A stretch of DNA of 64,000 bases from Aquabacterium humicola (GCF_030167915.1 NZ_JARGNB010000002.1:868001-932000); one strand, 5' to 3'. Positions 1 to 9,044 are shown, counted from the stretch's first letter. Translations and numbers: made by a program. Notes: generated by a model from the sequence alone, not told the origin.

Positions 1-415
1 TGTGGAACTTGCCGGCGCCGCCGAACAGCGCGTCGATCACCGCGAAGACCAGCGTCGGGTCGCAGACGATCAGGCCCGAGCCGCGCAGCGGGCGCACCGA
101 GACGATGTTGAAGTTCGTCGGCACGACGATCTCGCGCAGGAAGGCGCTGTACTTCTGCACCTTGATGCCGCCGATCGCGACCTCGGGGCTCTTGCGGATG
201 AGATTGAACAAGCCGATGCGGATGTTCCGCGCGAACCGCTCGTTGATGATCTCCATCGTGGGCATGCGCCCACGAACGATGCGTTCCTGGCTGGCGAGGT
301 CGTAGTCGCGTATGCCGCCGGTGGGCGTGTCTTCCTGCTCGAGCTTCTGGCTCTCGCCGGTGATGCCTTGCAGCAGCGCATCGACTTCGTCTTGCGACAG
401 GATCTGCTGATTCAT
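1..415 (-). CDS. fliM: Flagellar motor switch protein FliM, N-terminal part (cut by window edge)
   Basis: The visible 138 codons encode the N-terminus of FliM, the C-ring protein that binds phospho-CheY and sets rotation direction. The first residues carry the conserved CheY-binding peptide (SQDEVDALL), followed by the start of the middle domain with the typical GRMPTMEIINERFARN segment and a LFGG stretch near the edge. The ATG is at 415; fliL lies 42 bp upstream on the same strand. The gene continues beyond base 1, so only the CheY-binding peptide and part of the FliG-binding domain can be judged. Family assignment is firm from motif and position. Confidence 0.96.
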   Translation of the reverse strand, partial: MNQQILSQDEVDALLQGITGESQKLEQEDTPTGGIRDYDLASQERIVRGRMPTMEIINERFARNIRIGLFNLIRKSPEVAIGGIKVQKYSAFLREIVVPTNFNIVSVRPLRGSGLIVCDPTLVFAVIDALFGGAGKFH

Positions 416-457
416 GCGCTCGGCTCGAACGAAGGAGTGGGCCGCGTCACTGCGGAG

Positions 458-1066
458 TTATTGAATGATGATGTTGCTGAACTGCACGGCCTTGACCGGG
501 TAGTCCACCGGCGCCTTCTTCTTCTTTTTCTTCGTGCCGGCGGCCGGCGGATCCTCGTCGTCCAGCTGCAGCGTGATGCCCAGCGGGCGCATGGCCTCGC
601 GGCGGATCTCCTGCGCCAGGCGCAGCTTGCCTTCTCGGGTCAGCAGCTCGCCGGCGGTCTTGTGCGCCAGCAGCATCAGGATGTTGTTGCGGATCGCCGG
701 CATGTAGAGCTTGAGCTCCTCGCCGACCTTGGCGTCCTCGATCTGCAGCGTCACGCCGATCTGCGCATAGCGCTCGGCATCGCGGTCGGCGAGGTTGACG
801 GTGAAGGGGTCCAGCGGCACGAAGATCGGCGGCACGCGCTTCTCCTCGACCTTCTCCTCTTCGAGCTTGGCCTTCGCGACGGCCTTGCCGTCGGTCTCCT
901 CGGCCTCCGCTTCCGCAGCGGCGCGCGACTTCTTCAGCAGGAACAGCCCGGTGCCGCCGCCGGCCAGCACCAGCAGCAGCGCGGCGGCGACGATGATGAT
1001 CAGCTTCTTCTTGCCGGCGGCCTTCGGCGGGGTGGCATCGGCGACATCGGCGGTGGCGGTGGACAT
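458..1066 (-). CDS. fliL: Flagellar basal body-associated protein FliL
   Basis: The 202-residue protein has a short lysine-bearing cytoplasmic N-terminus, one membrane helix at about residues 23-43, an acidic, lysine-rich linker and a periplasmic FliL domain (VPLDPFTVNL ... RYAQIGVTLQI). FliL surrounds the MotA/B stator and helps torque output. A run of six or seven lysines near residue 180 is unusual for the family and sits just before the conserved C-terminal PVKAVQFSN segment. It lies between fliK (185 bp upstream) and fliM (42 bp downstream), the usual order. The 185-bp gap before it could hold a separate promoter for fliLM, but I see no clear one. Confidence 0.93.
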   Translation of the reverse strand: MSTATADVADATPPKAAGKKKLIIIVAAALLLVLAGGGTGLFLLKKSRAAAEAEAEETDGKAVAKAKLEEEKVEEKRVPPIFVPLDPFTVNLADRDAERYAQIGVTLQIEDAKVGEELKLYMPAIRNNILMLLAHKTAGELLTREGKLRLAQEIRREAMRPLGITLQLDDEDPPAAGTKKKKKKAPVDYPVKAVQFSNIIIQ

Positions 1067-1157
1067 GCAAGCTCCGGCAGATCAGACCCATCACGGGTGT
1101 TGCCGGCCATTGTTCGGCCGCGGGGGGATCGGCGAAGTCGCGAATAGCGGGGGAAAG

Positions 1158-1176
1158 CGGCCGCGATTTGCGGCCG
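1158..1176 (-). terminator. Possible weak terminator after fliK
   Basis: A perfect 7-bp stem (CGGCCGC / GCGGCCG) with a 5-base loop lies about 75 bp past the fliK stop in the fliK-fliL gap. On the minus strand it is followed by CTTTCCCCC, a poor T-run, so it may only attenuate transcription into fliLM. Confidence 0.35.
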
Positions 1177-1251
1177 GGGACGGCTTGACGCGGTGAACGA
1201 CCGGGTGCCCGCCGGGCCGCTGCGGCCGGCAGGCGCCCCGACGCCGGGGGG

Positions 1252-3138
1252 TCAGGCGACCAGGTCGACCAGCCCGCGGCGCGGCGCGGCGCTGACGGTG
1301 CTCACGCCGGCAGGGCCGGCCGAAGCGTCGTCGTCGCGCCCGCGCGGGCCGCTGCCGCGGCGGTGGCCGTCGTCGCCGTGGCGGCCCGGCGACGATTGCT
1401 GCTGCGGCTGCTGGAACACGCCGCCGCCGGCCAGCGTCATGCCGGCATCGCGCAGCGAGCCGGCCAGGGTCGGCAGCGAGGATTCGATGGCCTGGCGCGT
1501 CGAGGCCACCTCGGCATGGAAATCGACCCGCGCGGCGTTGCCGTCCAGCGAGATCTGCACCAGCACCGGCCCCAGGTCGAGCGGGTTGAGCTCGATGCGC
1601 GCCTGCTGCACGCCCTCCTTGGCCATCAGCGAGATCTGCGCGCCCATCGCCGGCGCGAACTCGGGGCTTTGCGGCGAGGTGGGCAGGGTGTAGGTCGGCG
1701 CGTCGGCGAAGCTCGGCGCGGGGCTGGCCGGAGTGGCCGGCGCGGGCGCGAGCAGCGATTGCAGCTGGTCTGCGAAGCGCGGCAGCGCGGCGGGCGATGC
1801 GGCGGGCGCCGGGCCGGCGGCCGGCGTGGAAGCGGCCGCGGCGAAGCGGTCGCTGCCGCCGGCGCCGTCGCGGCCGTCCTGCGCAGCGCCACGGCCGGCC
1901 AGGGGTGCGACGTCGCCCGGGTTGCGGCCGGTGGCGTCGGCGGTAAAGCGTTCGGTGGCGGCATCCGTGCGCGATGCGCGGGACGGGCCGCGCGTCGCGG
2001 CCGGTTCGCCGGCACGGTCATCGGCGCTGCGGCCCGGGCGGGTCGTCGCGCCACCGGGCGCCGCCGCCGACGGCTCGGCAGCGCGCACGGCGCCGATGCC
2101 GGCCGGCAGCGGACGGGCGGGCGGCGATGTGGCGGCGAGGGCGGCGGTGGAGGGGGCAGCCTCGGCCGCCGACGTCGGCGCCGTGGCGGCGGGGGGTGTC
2201 GCGGGGACCGGCGCTGCCAGGACGGCGGGCACCGGCGCCTGGGCGGCGGACGCCGCTTCGGCGCCAGGGGGTAGTGCGGTCGGGGCCGGGTCGGCGCCGG
2301 CTGCCACGGCCGCCGTCGCCGCGCGCGGCTCGACGGTCTGTGTGGACAAATCCGTGGGTGCGGGCGCGGTGGGCTCGGCCGTTGTCGAGGGCCGGACGGC
2401 GACCGGCGCCGCGGGTTCGGCGGACGCGGCGTCGTGTGCCGGCGCGCCCGGCAACGGATCGATCGGCGCGGGCAGGGCCTTCGGCGTGGCCGCGTCGGGC
2501 AGCGGCCGCGCGGCGGCGGCGATGCGTTCGGCGGCGCGGGCGGCGACAGCGGGCGCGGTGGCGACGGGTGGCGCGGTGGCGACGGCCGGCGCCGGAGCGC
2601 CGGCCCGGGCGCTCGTCGGGGACGCCGGCACGGCGCCCGCCGGGGGCAGCGTCGCGGTCGCCGGATCGCCGTCGGGGGCGTCCGTCGCGATCGGCGTCGC
2701 CGGCGCGGGCAGCAGGCCGGCGGCGCGGCTGATGTCGGGATCGATCGCCGGCAGCGGCGCCGGCAGGGCGGTGGCGGGCAGGGTGTCGGACAGACCCGGC
2801 TCGGCGGGGTCGGCCAGGCCGCAGTCGCCCGCGAGGGTCGGCTCGGTGCCGTCGTCGTCCACCGGCGGCGGTTCCACGTCCTGCGCCGGCGCGCGGCCGG
2901 CGGCCGCGCGGCGGGCGTCGGCGGCTGCGACGGCCCGGCGGGCCACGGCGAGGCCGGGTGCCGCAGCGGCGGCGTCGTCCTGCAGCGCGTCGGCGCTGCG
3001 CTGCAGCGCGCCGGCAAAACCACCGGGTCCGGCGCCGTCGCTGTCACCGGGCCCATCGGCGCGCAGGCCGCCGCCGAGCGGGTCGGCGGCGATCGCCGGG
3101 CGGGCGGGTGAAGCCGAGGGGTTCAGCAGGCTCAACAT
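1252..3138 (-). CDS. fliK: Flagellar hook-length control protein FliK
   Basis: This 628-residue protein is the molecular ruler that sets hook length and switches export specificity. Residues 1 to about 480 are low-complexity and rich in alanine and proline, as in GC-rich FliK proteins. The conserved C-terminal Flg_hook domain begins near residue 510 and contains ARIELNPLDLGPVLVQI and a FHAEVASTRQAIE segment. The ATG at 3138 is 18 bp after fliJ. It is longer than enteric FliK (about 400 aa), the excess being in the disordered ruler region. The very high GC makes long open frames on the other strand, but only this frame carries a recognisable domain. Confidence 0.9.
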   Translation of the reverse strand: MLSLLNPSASPARPAIAADPLGGGLRADGPGDSDGAGPGGFAGALQRSADALQDDAAAAAPGLAVARRAVAAADARRAAAGRAPAQDVEPPPVDDDGTEPTLAGDCGLADPAEPGLSDTLPATALPAPLPAIDPDISRAAGLLPAPATPIATDAPDGDPATATLPPAGAVPASPTSARAGAPAPAVATAPPVATAPAVAARAAERIAAAARPLPDAATPKALPAPIDPLPGAPAHDAASAEPAAPVAVRPSTTAEPTAPAPTDLSTQTVEPRAATAAVAAGADPAPTALPPGAEAASAAQAPVPAVLAAPVPATPPAATAPTSAAEAAPSTAALAATSPPARPLPAGIGAVRAAEPSAAAPGGATTRPGRSADDRAGEPAATRGPSRASRTDAATERFTADATGRNPGDVAPLAGRGAAQDGRDGAGGSDRFAAAASTPAAGPAPAASPAALPRFADQLQSLLAPAPATPASPAPSFADAPTYTLPTSPQSPEFAPAMGAQISLMAKEGVQQARIELNPLDLGPVLVQISLDGNAARVDFHAEVASTRQAIESSLPTLAGSLRDAGMTLAGGGVFQQPQQQSSPGRHGDDGHRRGSGPRGRDDDASAGPAGVSTVSAAPRRGLVDLVA

Positions 3139-3156
3139 GCGCGGTGCCTTCGAGGG

Positions 3157-3633
3157 TTACATGAAGGACGCGGCCAGGCGCGCGACGCCGTGCTCGCGGC
3201 CGCCACTGGCGCTGCCGGCGCGGGAGGCGGCTTCGTCGGTGCTGCGCTGCTCGCGGCGGTCGGCGACGCGGCGCTGTTCCTGCTCGCGGCGTTCGATCAG
3301 CTTCTTGACCGCGGCGACGCGCTGTTCACGCTCGAGCAGCAGCGCCCGCGCCTGCGCGACGCGGTTCTGCGCCTGCGCGGCGACATGGCCCTGCTGGGTG
3401 ATCGCCTGGTCCAGCCGCTGGCCGAAGCCCTGGTAGCACTGCAGCAGCTCGATCGTGCCGGTCTGCCGGAACTGCATCGACCAGCGCTGCTGGTACTGCG
3501 TGCGGTAGGTGTTCAGCTGCTCGGCCTGGGCCTGCGCGCTCGCGGCGGCGGCCTCGGCGTTGCGCAACGCCGTCAGCGCGGCGTCGCGCTCGGCTTCGGC
3601 GTGTTCGAGCAGCGTATGGAGCGAGGTGTTCAT
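3157..3633 (-). CDS. fliJ: Flagellar export chaperone FliJ
   Basis: The 158-residue protein is predicted almost entirely coiled coil, rich in glutamine, alanine, arginine and glutamate, with the family's typical length and composition. FliJ sits inside the FliI ATPase ring and escorts export chaperones. It lies 23 bp downstream of fliI and 18 bp upstream of fliK, the canonical order. Sequence conservation in FliJ is low, so the call rests on length, coiled-coil pattern (for example ARALLLEREQRVAAVKKLIERREQEQ-like heptads) and position. Confidence 0.88.
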   Translation of the reverse strand: MNTSLHTLLEHAEAERDAALTALRNAEAAAASAQAQAEQLNTYRTQYQQRWSMQFRQTGTIELLQCYQGFGQRLDQAITQQGHVAAQAQNRVAQARALLLEREQRVAAVKKLIERREQEQRRVADRREQRSTDEAASRAGSASGGREHGVARLAASFM

Positions 3634-3656
3634 CGGTCAGGCCTGGTGGGGTTCGG

Positions 3657-5111
3657 TCAGACGCCGACCAGCCGGCACAGCTGGCTGCGGCTCATGTCGA
3701 GCGGGGCACGGTCATGCATGTCCTGCTGCAGCAGCGCGACCAGCTGCGGCTGCAGGCGCACCGCGAGGTCGAGCTCGTGGTCGTGGCCCGGCTGGTAGGC
3801 GCCGAGCTGGATCAGGTCGCGCGCGCGCGTCAGCTTCGACAGCAGCGCACGGGCGCGGCGCGCGGCGTCGAGCTGCTCGCGCGGCGCGACGCTGGTCATC
3901 ACGCGGGAGATCGAGCGCTCGACGTCGATCGCCGGGAAATGGCCGGATTCGGCGAGCTCGCGCGACAGCACGATGTGGCCGTCGAGGATGCCTCGCGCGG
4001 CGTCGGCGATCGGGTCCTGCTGGTCGTCGCCTTCGGACAGCACGGTGTAGAAGGCGGTGATCGAGCCGACGCCGTTGAGGCCGTTGCCCGAGCGCTCGAC
4101 CAGCTGCGGCAGCTTCGCGAAGCACGACGGCGGGTAGCCCTTGGTGGCCGGCGGCTCGCCGATGGCCAGCGCAATCTCACGCTGGGCCATCGCGTAGCGA
4201 GTGAGCGAATCCATCAACAGCAGCACGTGGCGGCCCTCGTCGCGGAAGTGCTCGGCGATGGCGGTGGCGTAGGTCGCCCCCTGCATGCGCACCAGCGGCG
4301 GCGCATCGGCGGGCGCCGCAACGACCACGGACCGCTGCAGCCCTTCCTCGCCGAGGATGTCCTCGATGAATTCCTTGACCTCGCGGCCGCGTTCGCCGAT
4401 CAGCCCGACGACGATCACGTCGGCCGCGGTGTAGCGGGCCATCATGCCCAGCAGCACCGACTTGCCGACGCCGGTGCCGGCGAACAGGCCGATGCGCTGA
4501 CCGCGGCCGATCGTCAGCATCGAATTGATCGCCCGCACGCCGGTGTCCAGCGGCGTGCGCACCGGGTCGCGGTCCATCGCGTTGATCGGGCGGCGCACCA
4601 TCGGCTCGGGCCGCACGTACTGCAGCGGTCCGTTGCGGTCCATCGGGTGGCCGTGCGCGTCGACGACGCGGCCGAGCAGGCCGTCGCCCATCGGCAGGTG
4701 CAGGCCGCGGTCTTCCGTCCGGCGCCAGAGCTGGTTGTCCTTGCCCAGCAGCGGCGGCGCCTGCGGCGTCGAGCGCGCCGAGACGCGCGCGCCGCTGGTC
4801 AGGCCGTGCACCTCGCCGGTGGGCATCAGGAAGGCGCGGTCGCCGTTGAAGCCGACCACCTCGGCCAGCACCGGGTCCTTGGCATCGCCGTGCACCTCGC
4901 ACACCGAGCCGACCGGCGCGCGCACGCCCGCGGCTTCCAGCACCAGGCCGGTCACGCGCACCAGCGTGCCCTGGTTCTGCAGCGGCGTGCGCAGCGCGGC
5001 GTAGTTCTCGAGGTCCTTCAGATAGTGGTGCCAGCGTTGCACGCGGGCCGGCACGCCGGTGTCGATGTCGACATCGGCGTCGGGGGCGGCGGCTGGCGGC
5101 GTGGCGGACAT
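3657..5111 (-). CDS. fliI: Flagellum-specific ATP synthase FliI
   Basis: The 484-residue ATPase powers flagellar type III export at the cytoplasmic base. Walker A (AGTGVGKS) is at residues 211-218, a Walker B-like [17 protein letters not shown] segment follows, and the family signature [16 protein letters not shown] is intact. It heads the fliIJKLM run, but is separated from fliH by 11.6 kb of non-flagellar genes, which is unusual because fliH and fliI are normally adjacent. The 150-bp upstream region (5112-5261) must therefore supply a promoter; I could not identify one with confidence. Confidence 0.97.
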   Translation of the reverse strand: MSATPPAAAPDADVDIDTGVPARVQRWHHYLKDLENYAALRTPLQNQGTLVRVTGLVLEAAGVRAPVGSVCEVHGDAKDPVLAEVVGFNGDRAFLMPTGEVHGLTSGARVSARSTPQAPPLLGKDNQLWRRTEDRGLHLPMGDGLLGRVVDAHGHPMDRNGPLQYVRPEPMVRRPINAMDRDPVRTPLDTGVRAINSMLTIGRGQRIGLFAGTGVGKSVLLGMMARYTAADVIVVGLIGERGREVKEFIEDILGEEGLQRSVVVAAPADAPPLVRMQGATYATAIAEHFRDEGRHVLLLMDSLTRYAMAQREIALAIGEPPATKGYPPSCFAKLPQLVERSGNGLNGVGSITAFYTVLSEGDDQQDPIADAARGILDGHIVLSRELAESGHFPAIDVERSISRVMTSVAPREQLDAARRARALLSKLTRARDLIQLGAYQPGHDHELDLAVRLQPQLVALLQQDMHDRAPLDMSRSQLCRLVGV

Positions 5112-5261
5112 GCGGGTCGGGCGTTGGGGCCGGGCGTTCGGGCCGGGCGCGCAGGCCCGGCGACGGTGAATGTCCGGATGTTGCCGGTCGGCTGGCGCCC
5201 GAAGCGGCGGATAAGTGGCGGAAAAGCCGGCTGACTCCGGGCCTTCGCCCGCCGCGCGCGC

Positions 5262-7397
5262 TCAGCCGCCGGACGATCCGGCGCCCAGCAGGGGCAGCGC
5301 GCGCAGGCGTTCTCCGGTCAGGCGCGCCCAGGCGTTGGCCACCGCCGGCGCGACCAGCGGCAGCGCGATCTCGCCGACGCCGCGCGGCTCGGCATCGCCG
5401 GCGTCGACGAAGCGGCAGTCGATCGCCGGCGGCAGCTCGGTCAGGCGGGCGACGGCGTAGTCGGCCAGCGAGCGCTGGCGCGCGCGGCCGTCGGCGAAGT
5501 CCAGCACCTCGGCGCGGGCGATCGACCAGCCCATCAGCGCCGCGCCTTCGATCTGCGCCTGCGCCAGCGCCGGGTTGACGATGCGGCCGGCGTCGACCGC
5601 GAACTGCAGCCGGTGCAGCCGCGGCCGGCCGGCGTCGTCGCGGCCGACCAGCGCCCGCAGCGCGATGTGCGAGCCGCGCAGGCTCATGAAGGCATGGCCG
5701 GCGGCGAGACCGGGCGGGACCGGCGGGTCGCCCAGCGCCTCGACCACGCGCCGCGCGCGGGCGTCGTCCAGCATCGCCAGCCGGTAGGCCAGCGGGTCGG
5801 CCCGGGCGGCCAACGCGCACTCGTCGACCAGCGTCTCGATCGCGAAGACGTTGAAGCCCGCGCCGACGCCGCGCAGGAAGCCGCAGGCCACCGGCAGCGG
5901 GCGGTGGATCGACTCGATGCGCTGCTGCGCGATGGCGTAGCCGTGCTCCGAGCCGTCGACCAGGGTCTGGTCGAAGCCCTCCTTCGCGAAGCGCTCGGGG
6001 AACAAGCGCGCGGTGGTCGCGCTGCCGACGCTGCGGTGCAGCCAGCGCACGATGCGCCCGCGCTCGTCGAGGCCGGCCTCGAGCTGCTGCGCGGCGATCG
6101 TGCGCACCTGGCCGTTCGGAATGTCGTCACCGACGAACTGCAGCACGTGCACCGGGCGTTGCAGCTGCAGCGCGAGCCAGGCGGCAGCGCCGGCGGCATC
6201 GTTGTCGACGCGGCGGCCGAAGGCGCCGCCGACCAGCGTGGACTGCACCGAGAACGCCGGCGGCGGGCGCTTGGCGGTCTGCGCCGCGCGGCGCATGTCC
6301 AGGCTGGGGGCCTGCGTCGAGGCGACCAGGTCCGCGCCCTGGTTGAACCACGCCGGCGTGGCCTGCGCGTTCAGCGGCTCCAGCGCGGCGTGGGTGACGT
6401 GCCGGCTGAGCACCAGCGCCTGCAGCGTCTGCACGACCGGCGCGCCGCCGGACGCCGGCCGGGCATCGCGCACGACATGGGCATCGGCGGCGCCTTCGCG
6501 CGCGATGGCGGCGAAGCGCTGCAGCGCCGCTTCGCTGTCGTAGGGCTCGGCGGGAGGCTGCCAGCGCGGCCGCAGCGCGGCGCGGGCCTGCAGCGCCGAC
6601 CAGGTGTCCTGCGCGATCACCGCGATCGGCGCCGAAGCGCCGGGCAGCGGGCGCACGTCGATCACGCCCGGCAGCGCGCGCGCCGCGCCCGCCCCGGCGT
6701 CGACCAGCGTCGCGCCGAGGCGATCCGGCGGCAGCAGCACCGCGACCAGCGCGTCCGCGCCGCGGGCATCGACGCCGTAGACGGCGCGGCCGGCGAGCTT
6801 GTCGATCAGGTCCAGCCGCGGCAGCGCGCGGCCGACCAGCCGCGACGGCGGCGGCGGCAGCGCGGGCAGGCGGTCGAGCAGGCCGGGCAGTTCGGCGCGC
6901 GGGCCGAGCTCGGCATAGGCCAGGCGGCGGCCGTCGCGGTGCAGCAGCCAGCCGGACTCGGTGCGCACGTCCGCCGCCGCGCAGCGCCAGCGCTGCATCG
7001 CGTTCCACACCAGCACCGCGCGGGCCTGCGCGCCGGCCGCGCGCAGCACCGGCCAGAACGCACGCGTCGCGGCGCTGTCGGCGGTGACCAGGCGCAGGCC
7101 GAAGTGCGGGTTGCCGTAGGCCTCGTCGTAGGGGGCCGGCTCGACGCGCAGGGCGTGCCAGTCGGCATCCAGCGCATCGGCCAGCACCTGCGCCAGCGCC
7201 GTCGTGCTGCCCTGGCCCATCTCGACGGCCGGGTTGACCAGCACGATGCGGCCGTCGCCCTCGAAGCGCACGAAGGCGTTGACGCGGCGCGGCGCGGCAT
7301 CGGCGCGCACGGCGGCGGCGCCGAACAGCACCGCGGCGCTGCCGGCGGCGCCGCCGACGAGCAGCGCGCGGCGGCTGAGGCGCAGGGCGCCGTTCAT
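5262..7397 (-). CDS. Molybdopterin-binding subunit of a periplasmic xanthine dehydrogenase-family oxidoreductase (IorB-like)
   Basis: The 711-residue protein matches the large subunit of isoquinoline 1-oxidoreductase/aldehyde oxidase-type molybdenum hydroxylases. The N-terminus has a twin-arginine export signal (SRRALLVGG at residues 8-16), so the enzyme should work in the periplasm. Conserved cofactor segments include EMGQGSTTALAQVLA, GGAFGRRVDNDAA, FLRGVGAGFNVFAIE and a late RGVGEIALPLVAPAVANA with the expected Glu. The ATG at 7397 overlaps the small-subunit stop (ATGA), giving translational coupling. No cytochrome c subunit or XdhC-type maturase is in the window, so the electron acceptor and substrate are unknown. 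Confidence 0.9.
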   Translation of the reverse strand: MNGALRLSRRALLVGGAAGSAAVLFGAAAVRADAAPRRVNAFVRFEGDGRIVLVNPAVEMGQGSTTALAQVLADALDADWHALRVEPAPYDEAYGNPHFGLRLVTADSAATRAFWPVLRAAGAQARAVLVWNAMQRWRCAAADVRTESGWLLHRDGRRLAYAELGPRAELPGLLDRLPALPPPPSRLVGRALPRLDLIDKLAGRAVYGVDARGADALVAVLLPPDRLGATLVDAGAGAARALPGVIDVRPLPGASAPIAVIAQDTWSALQARAALRPRWQPPAEPYDSEAALQRFAAIAREGAADAHVVRDARPASGGAPVVQTLQALVLSRHVTHAALEPLNAQATPAWFNQGADLVASTQAPSLDMRRAAQTAKRPPPAFSVQSTLVGGAFGRRVDNDAAGAAAWLALQLQRPVHVLQFVGDDIPNGQVRTIAAQQLEAGLDERGRIVRWLHRSVGSATTARLFPERFAKEGFDQTLVDGSEHGYAIAQQRIESIHRPLPVACGFLRGVGAGFNVFAIETLVDECALAARADPLAYRLAMLDDARARRVVEALGDPPVPPGLAAGHAFMSLRGSHIALRALVGRDDAGRPRLHRLQFAVDAGRIVNPALAQAQIEGAALMGWSIARAEVLDFADGRARQRSLADYAVARLTELPPAIDCRFVDAGDAEPRGVGEIALPLVAPAVANAWARLTGERLRALPLLGAGSSGG

Positions 7398-7888
7398 CGC
7401 GCGCTCCGCGGCGCCGCGGCGAGGGCAGCCTGCGCGGCTTTCACGACGCGCGGCCCGGTGCCGCAGCGGCACAGGTGGCCGGCCAGCGCGGCTTCGAGGG
7501 CCGCGGGCGAGGGCGGCTCGGGCGCCGCGAGCAGGGCCGCGCAGGTCATGGCCTGGCCGGGCTGGCAGTAGCCGCACTGCAGCGCCTGGTGCGCGGTCCA
7601 GCCCGCCTCGAGGCGCGTGCGCAGCGAGGTGTCCAGGCCCTCGATCGTCGTCACCGCGCGGCCGGCGACCGCCGACAGCGGCAGCTGGCAGGCGCGCGCC
7701 GGTGCGCCGTCCAGGTGCACGGTGCAGGCGCCGCAGGCGCCCTGCAGGCAGCCAGGCTTGGTGCCGCGCAGCTGCAGGCGGTCGCGCAAGGCCCACAGCA
7801 GCGGCATCGCGGGGTCGGCGTCCAGCCGCGCGGCGCGACCGTTCAGCTTGAAGTGGATCGGGGTCCAGGGACTGGGGGATGGGCTCAC
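7394..7888 (-). CDS. 2Fe-2S subunit of the molybdenum hydroxylase (IorA-like)
   Basis: The 164-residue protein carries the two iron-sulfur clusters that pass electrons from the molybdenum subunit. Eight cysteines are in place: C47, C52, C55 and C67 (plant-type ferredoxin fold, GCLQGACGACTV) and C105, C108, C140, C142 (CGYC and HLCRCG). I chose the GTG at 7888 because an AGGAG lies nine bases upstream and no suitable ATG exists in frame. Its upstream region contains the two operators shared with the divergent TetR gene, so the pair is probably TetR-repressed. Confidence 0.9.
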   Translation of the reverse strand: MSPSPSPWTPIHFKLNGRAARLDADPAMPLLWALRDRLQLRGTKPGCLQGACGACTVHLDGAPARACQLPLSAVAGRAVTTIEGLDTSLRTRLEAGWTAHQALQCGYCQPGQAMTCAALLAAPEPPSPAALEAALAGHLCRCGTGPRVVKAAQAALAAAPRSAR

Positions 7889-7900
7889 GGTGGCTCCTTG

Positions 7901-7916
7901 AGTACCGATCGGTACT
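7901..7916. promoter_or_regulatory. Perfect 16-bp palindromic operator, probably for the TetR regulator
   Basis: AGTACCGATCGGTACT is a perfect inverted repeat in the divergent region between the hydroxylase operon and the tetR-type gene, 12 bp upstream of the iorA-like GTG. A second copy of the AGTACC-N4-GGTACT form lies exactly 30 bp away, about three helical turns. Confidence 0.75.
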
Positions 7917-7930
7917 GGCCACGTGATGCT

Positions 7931-7946
7931 AGTACCATGCGGTACT
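7931..7946. promoter_or_regulatory. Second AGTACC-N4-GGTACT operator
   Basis: AGTACCATGCGGTACT has identical outer arms to the first site and a different 4-bp centre. An in-frame ATG for the TetR gene lies inside this site (7937), which argues that translation begins further downstream at 7991. Confidence 0.72.
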
Positions 7947-7990
7947 GGCGCGGTGTCTCGCTGCGTCTCGTTTTGTTTCGCGAACAGGCC

Positions 7991-8617
7991 ATGCAGCCGC
8001 CCCCACCGACCGACGACGACGGCGCCGCCCGCCGGCGCGACGAGATCCTGGACGCCGCGCTCGCGCTGCTGGAGGAGCACGGCTACCGCGACACCTCGAT
8101 GCTGAAGGTGGCGACGCGCGCGCGGGCCTCGAAGAACACGCTGTACCAGCACTTCCCGACCAAGCAGGCCCTCTTCGCCGCGCTGGTGGCGCGCGCCGCG
8201 GCGGCGATGAACGCCGACATCGTCGAGGCCTTGACCGCCGATGAGCCGCTGGCGCCGACGCTGCAGACCTTCGGCGAGCACCTGCTGCGGCTGCTGAGCG
8301 GCCCGCAGTCGCTGGCGATCAACCGCGCGGCAATCGCCGAGGCGAAGCTCGCGCCCGAGCTGGCGCAGGCGCTGGCGGCCAACGGGCGCGACAACACCGC
8401 GCCGCTGCTGGCGCGCTATCTCGCAAGGCAAGTGGCCGCGGGGCGCTTGCGCGCCGACGTGCCGCTGCCCGAGGCGATCGAGGCCTTCATCGGGCTGCTG
8501 CTGGGCGACCTGCAGGTGCGGCTGCTCTGGGGCATCGCCGCGCCGCCGGACGACGCGGCGATCCGCGCGCGTGCGCGCCGCGCCACCGAGCGCTTCCTGG
8601 CGCTGTTCAGGGCGTGA
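7991..8617 (+). CDS. TetR/AcrR family transcriptional regulator
   Basis: The 208-residue protein has a TetR helix-turn-helix at about residues 17-63, with the hallmark ASKNTLYQHFPTKQALFAALV segment, and an all-helical ligand domain. It is divergent from the iorAB-like operon, and the two AGTACC-N4-GGTACT palindromes between them are the natural targets, so it most likely represses both directions and releases on an inducer related to the hydroxylase substrate. The start at 7991 (MQPPPP) is preferred over the ATG at 7937, which lies inside an operator. Its 3' end overlaps the next convergent gene by 11 bp. Confidence 0.88.
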   Translation: MQPPPPTDDDGAARRRDEILDAALALLEEHGYRDTSMLKVATRARASKNTLYQHFPTKQALFAALVARAAAAMNADIVEALTADEPLAPTLQTFGEHLLRLLSGPQSLAINRAAIAEAKLAPELAQALAANGRDNTAPLLARYLARQVAAGRLRADVPLPEAIEAFIGLLLGDLQVRLLWGIAAPPDDAAIRARARRATERFLALFRA

Positions 8618-9044
8618 TCGGCGTCTTGGCGATCGCGTCGCTGGGACGGGGCTGTCGCCACGTCGCCTGCGTGTCGACGAACGCCGGCGGGGGCTCCGTC
8701 GTCTCGGCGGGGTCATCGCGCCGCTCGGCCTGCGCCGAGCGCCACGGCGTCCACGCGAAGTCGATGACCACGAAGGCCAGTCCCAGCAGGGCCGGCACCG
8801 CGAGGGCCGCCAGCACCGCATCGCCCGCAGGCACGCCGTGCAGCAGCGCCACCGTGCCGATGGTGGCCAGCGCGCAGGCCGCCAGGGCCTTCACGGGCCA
8901 CGGCACGGCATGGGGCCGTTTGTCCGGTGGCACGGGACCGGGCCGTTCGTTCGGTGGCACGGAACGTGGCCGCTCGTTCGGCGCGTCGATCTCCGGCGCG
9001 GCCTCCAGGTGGGCGGCAGGCGATGTGGGATCGGTCGAAGGCAT
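8607..9044 (-). CDS. Small two-helix membrane protein of unknown function
   Basis: The 145-residue protein has a proline-rich N-terminal third made of about three nine-residue repeats (PNERPGPVP type), then two hydrophobic helices (roughly residues 54-70 and 78-96) and a charged tail. I do not recognise a family. The ATG at 9044 avoids running into the upstream low-complexity DNA. It is convergent with tetR and overlaps it by 11 bp. Coding status is supported by clear membrane helices and by codon use similar to neighbours, but function is unknown. Confidence 0.55.
   Translation of the reverse strand: MPSTDPTSPAAHLEAAPEIDAPNERPRSVPPNERPGPVPPDKRPHAVPWPVKALAACALATIGTVALLHGVPAGDAVLAALAVPALLGLAFVVIDFAWTPWRSAQAERRDDPAETTEPPPAFVDTQATWRQPRPSDAIAKTPITP
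8913..8986. repeat. 27-bp tandem repeat, about 2.7 copies
   Basis: Units start at 8913, 8940 and 8967 with the core GGGCCGTTCGTTCGGTGGCA; they lie inside the small membrane-protein gene and encode a nine-residue repeat, so copy change keeps the frame. Confidence 0.75.

Noticed and set aside
1733-3436. Long plus-strand open frame (567 codons) opposite fliK
   Set aside because: Ala/Gly/Ser-rich low-complexity shadow of the very GC-rich fliK; no domain or ribosome site.
7937-7990. Upstream in-frame ATG extending the TetR gene by 18 residues
   Set aside because: The ATG lies inside an operator and the added residues are not part of the TetR fold.
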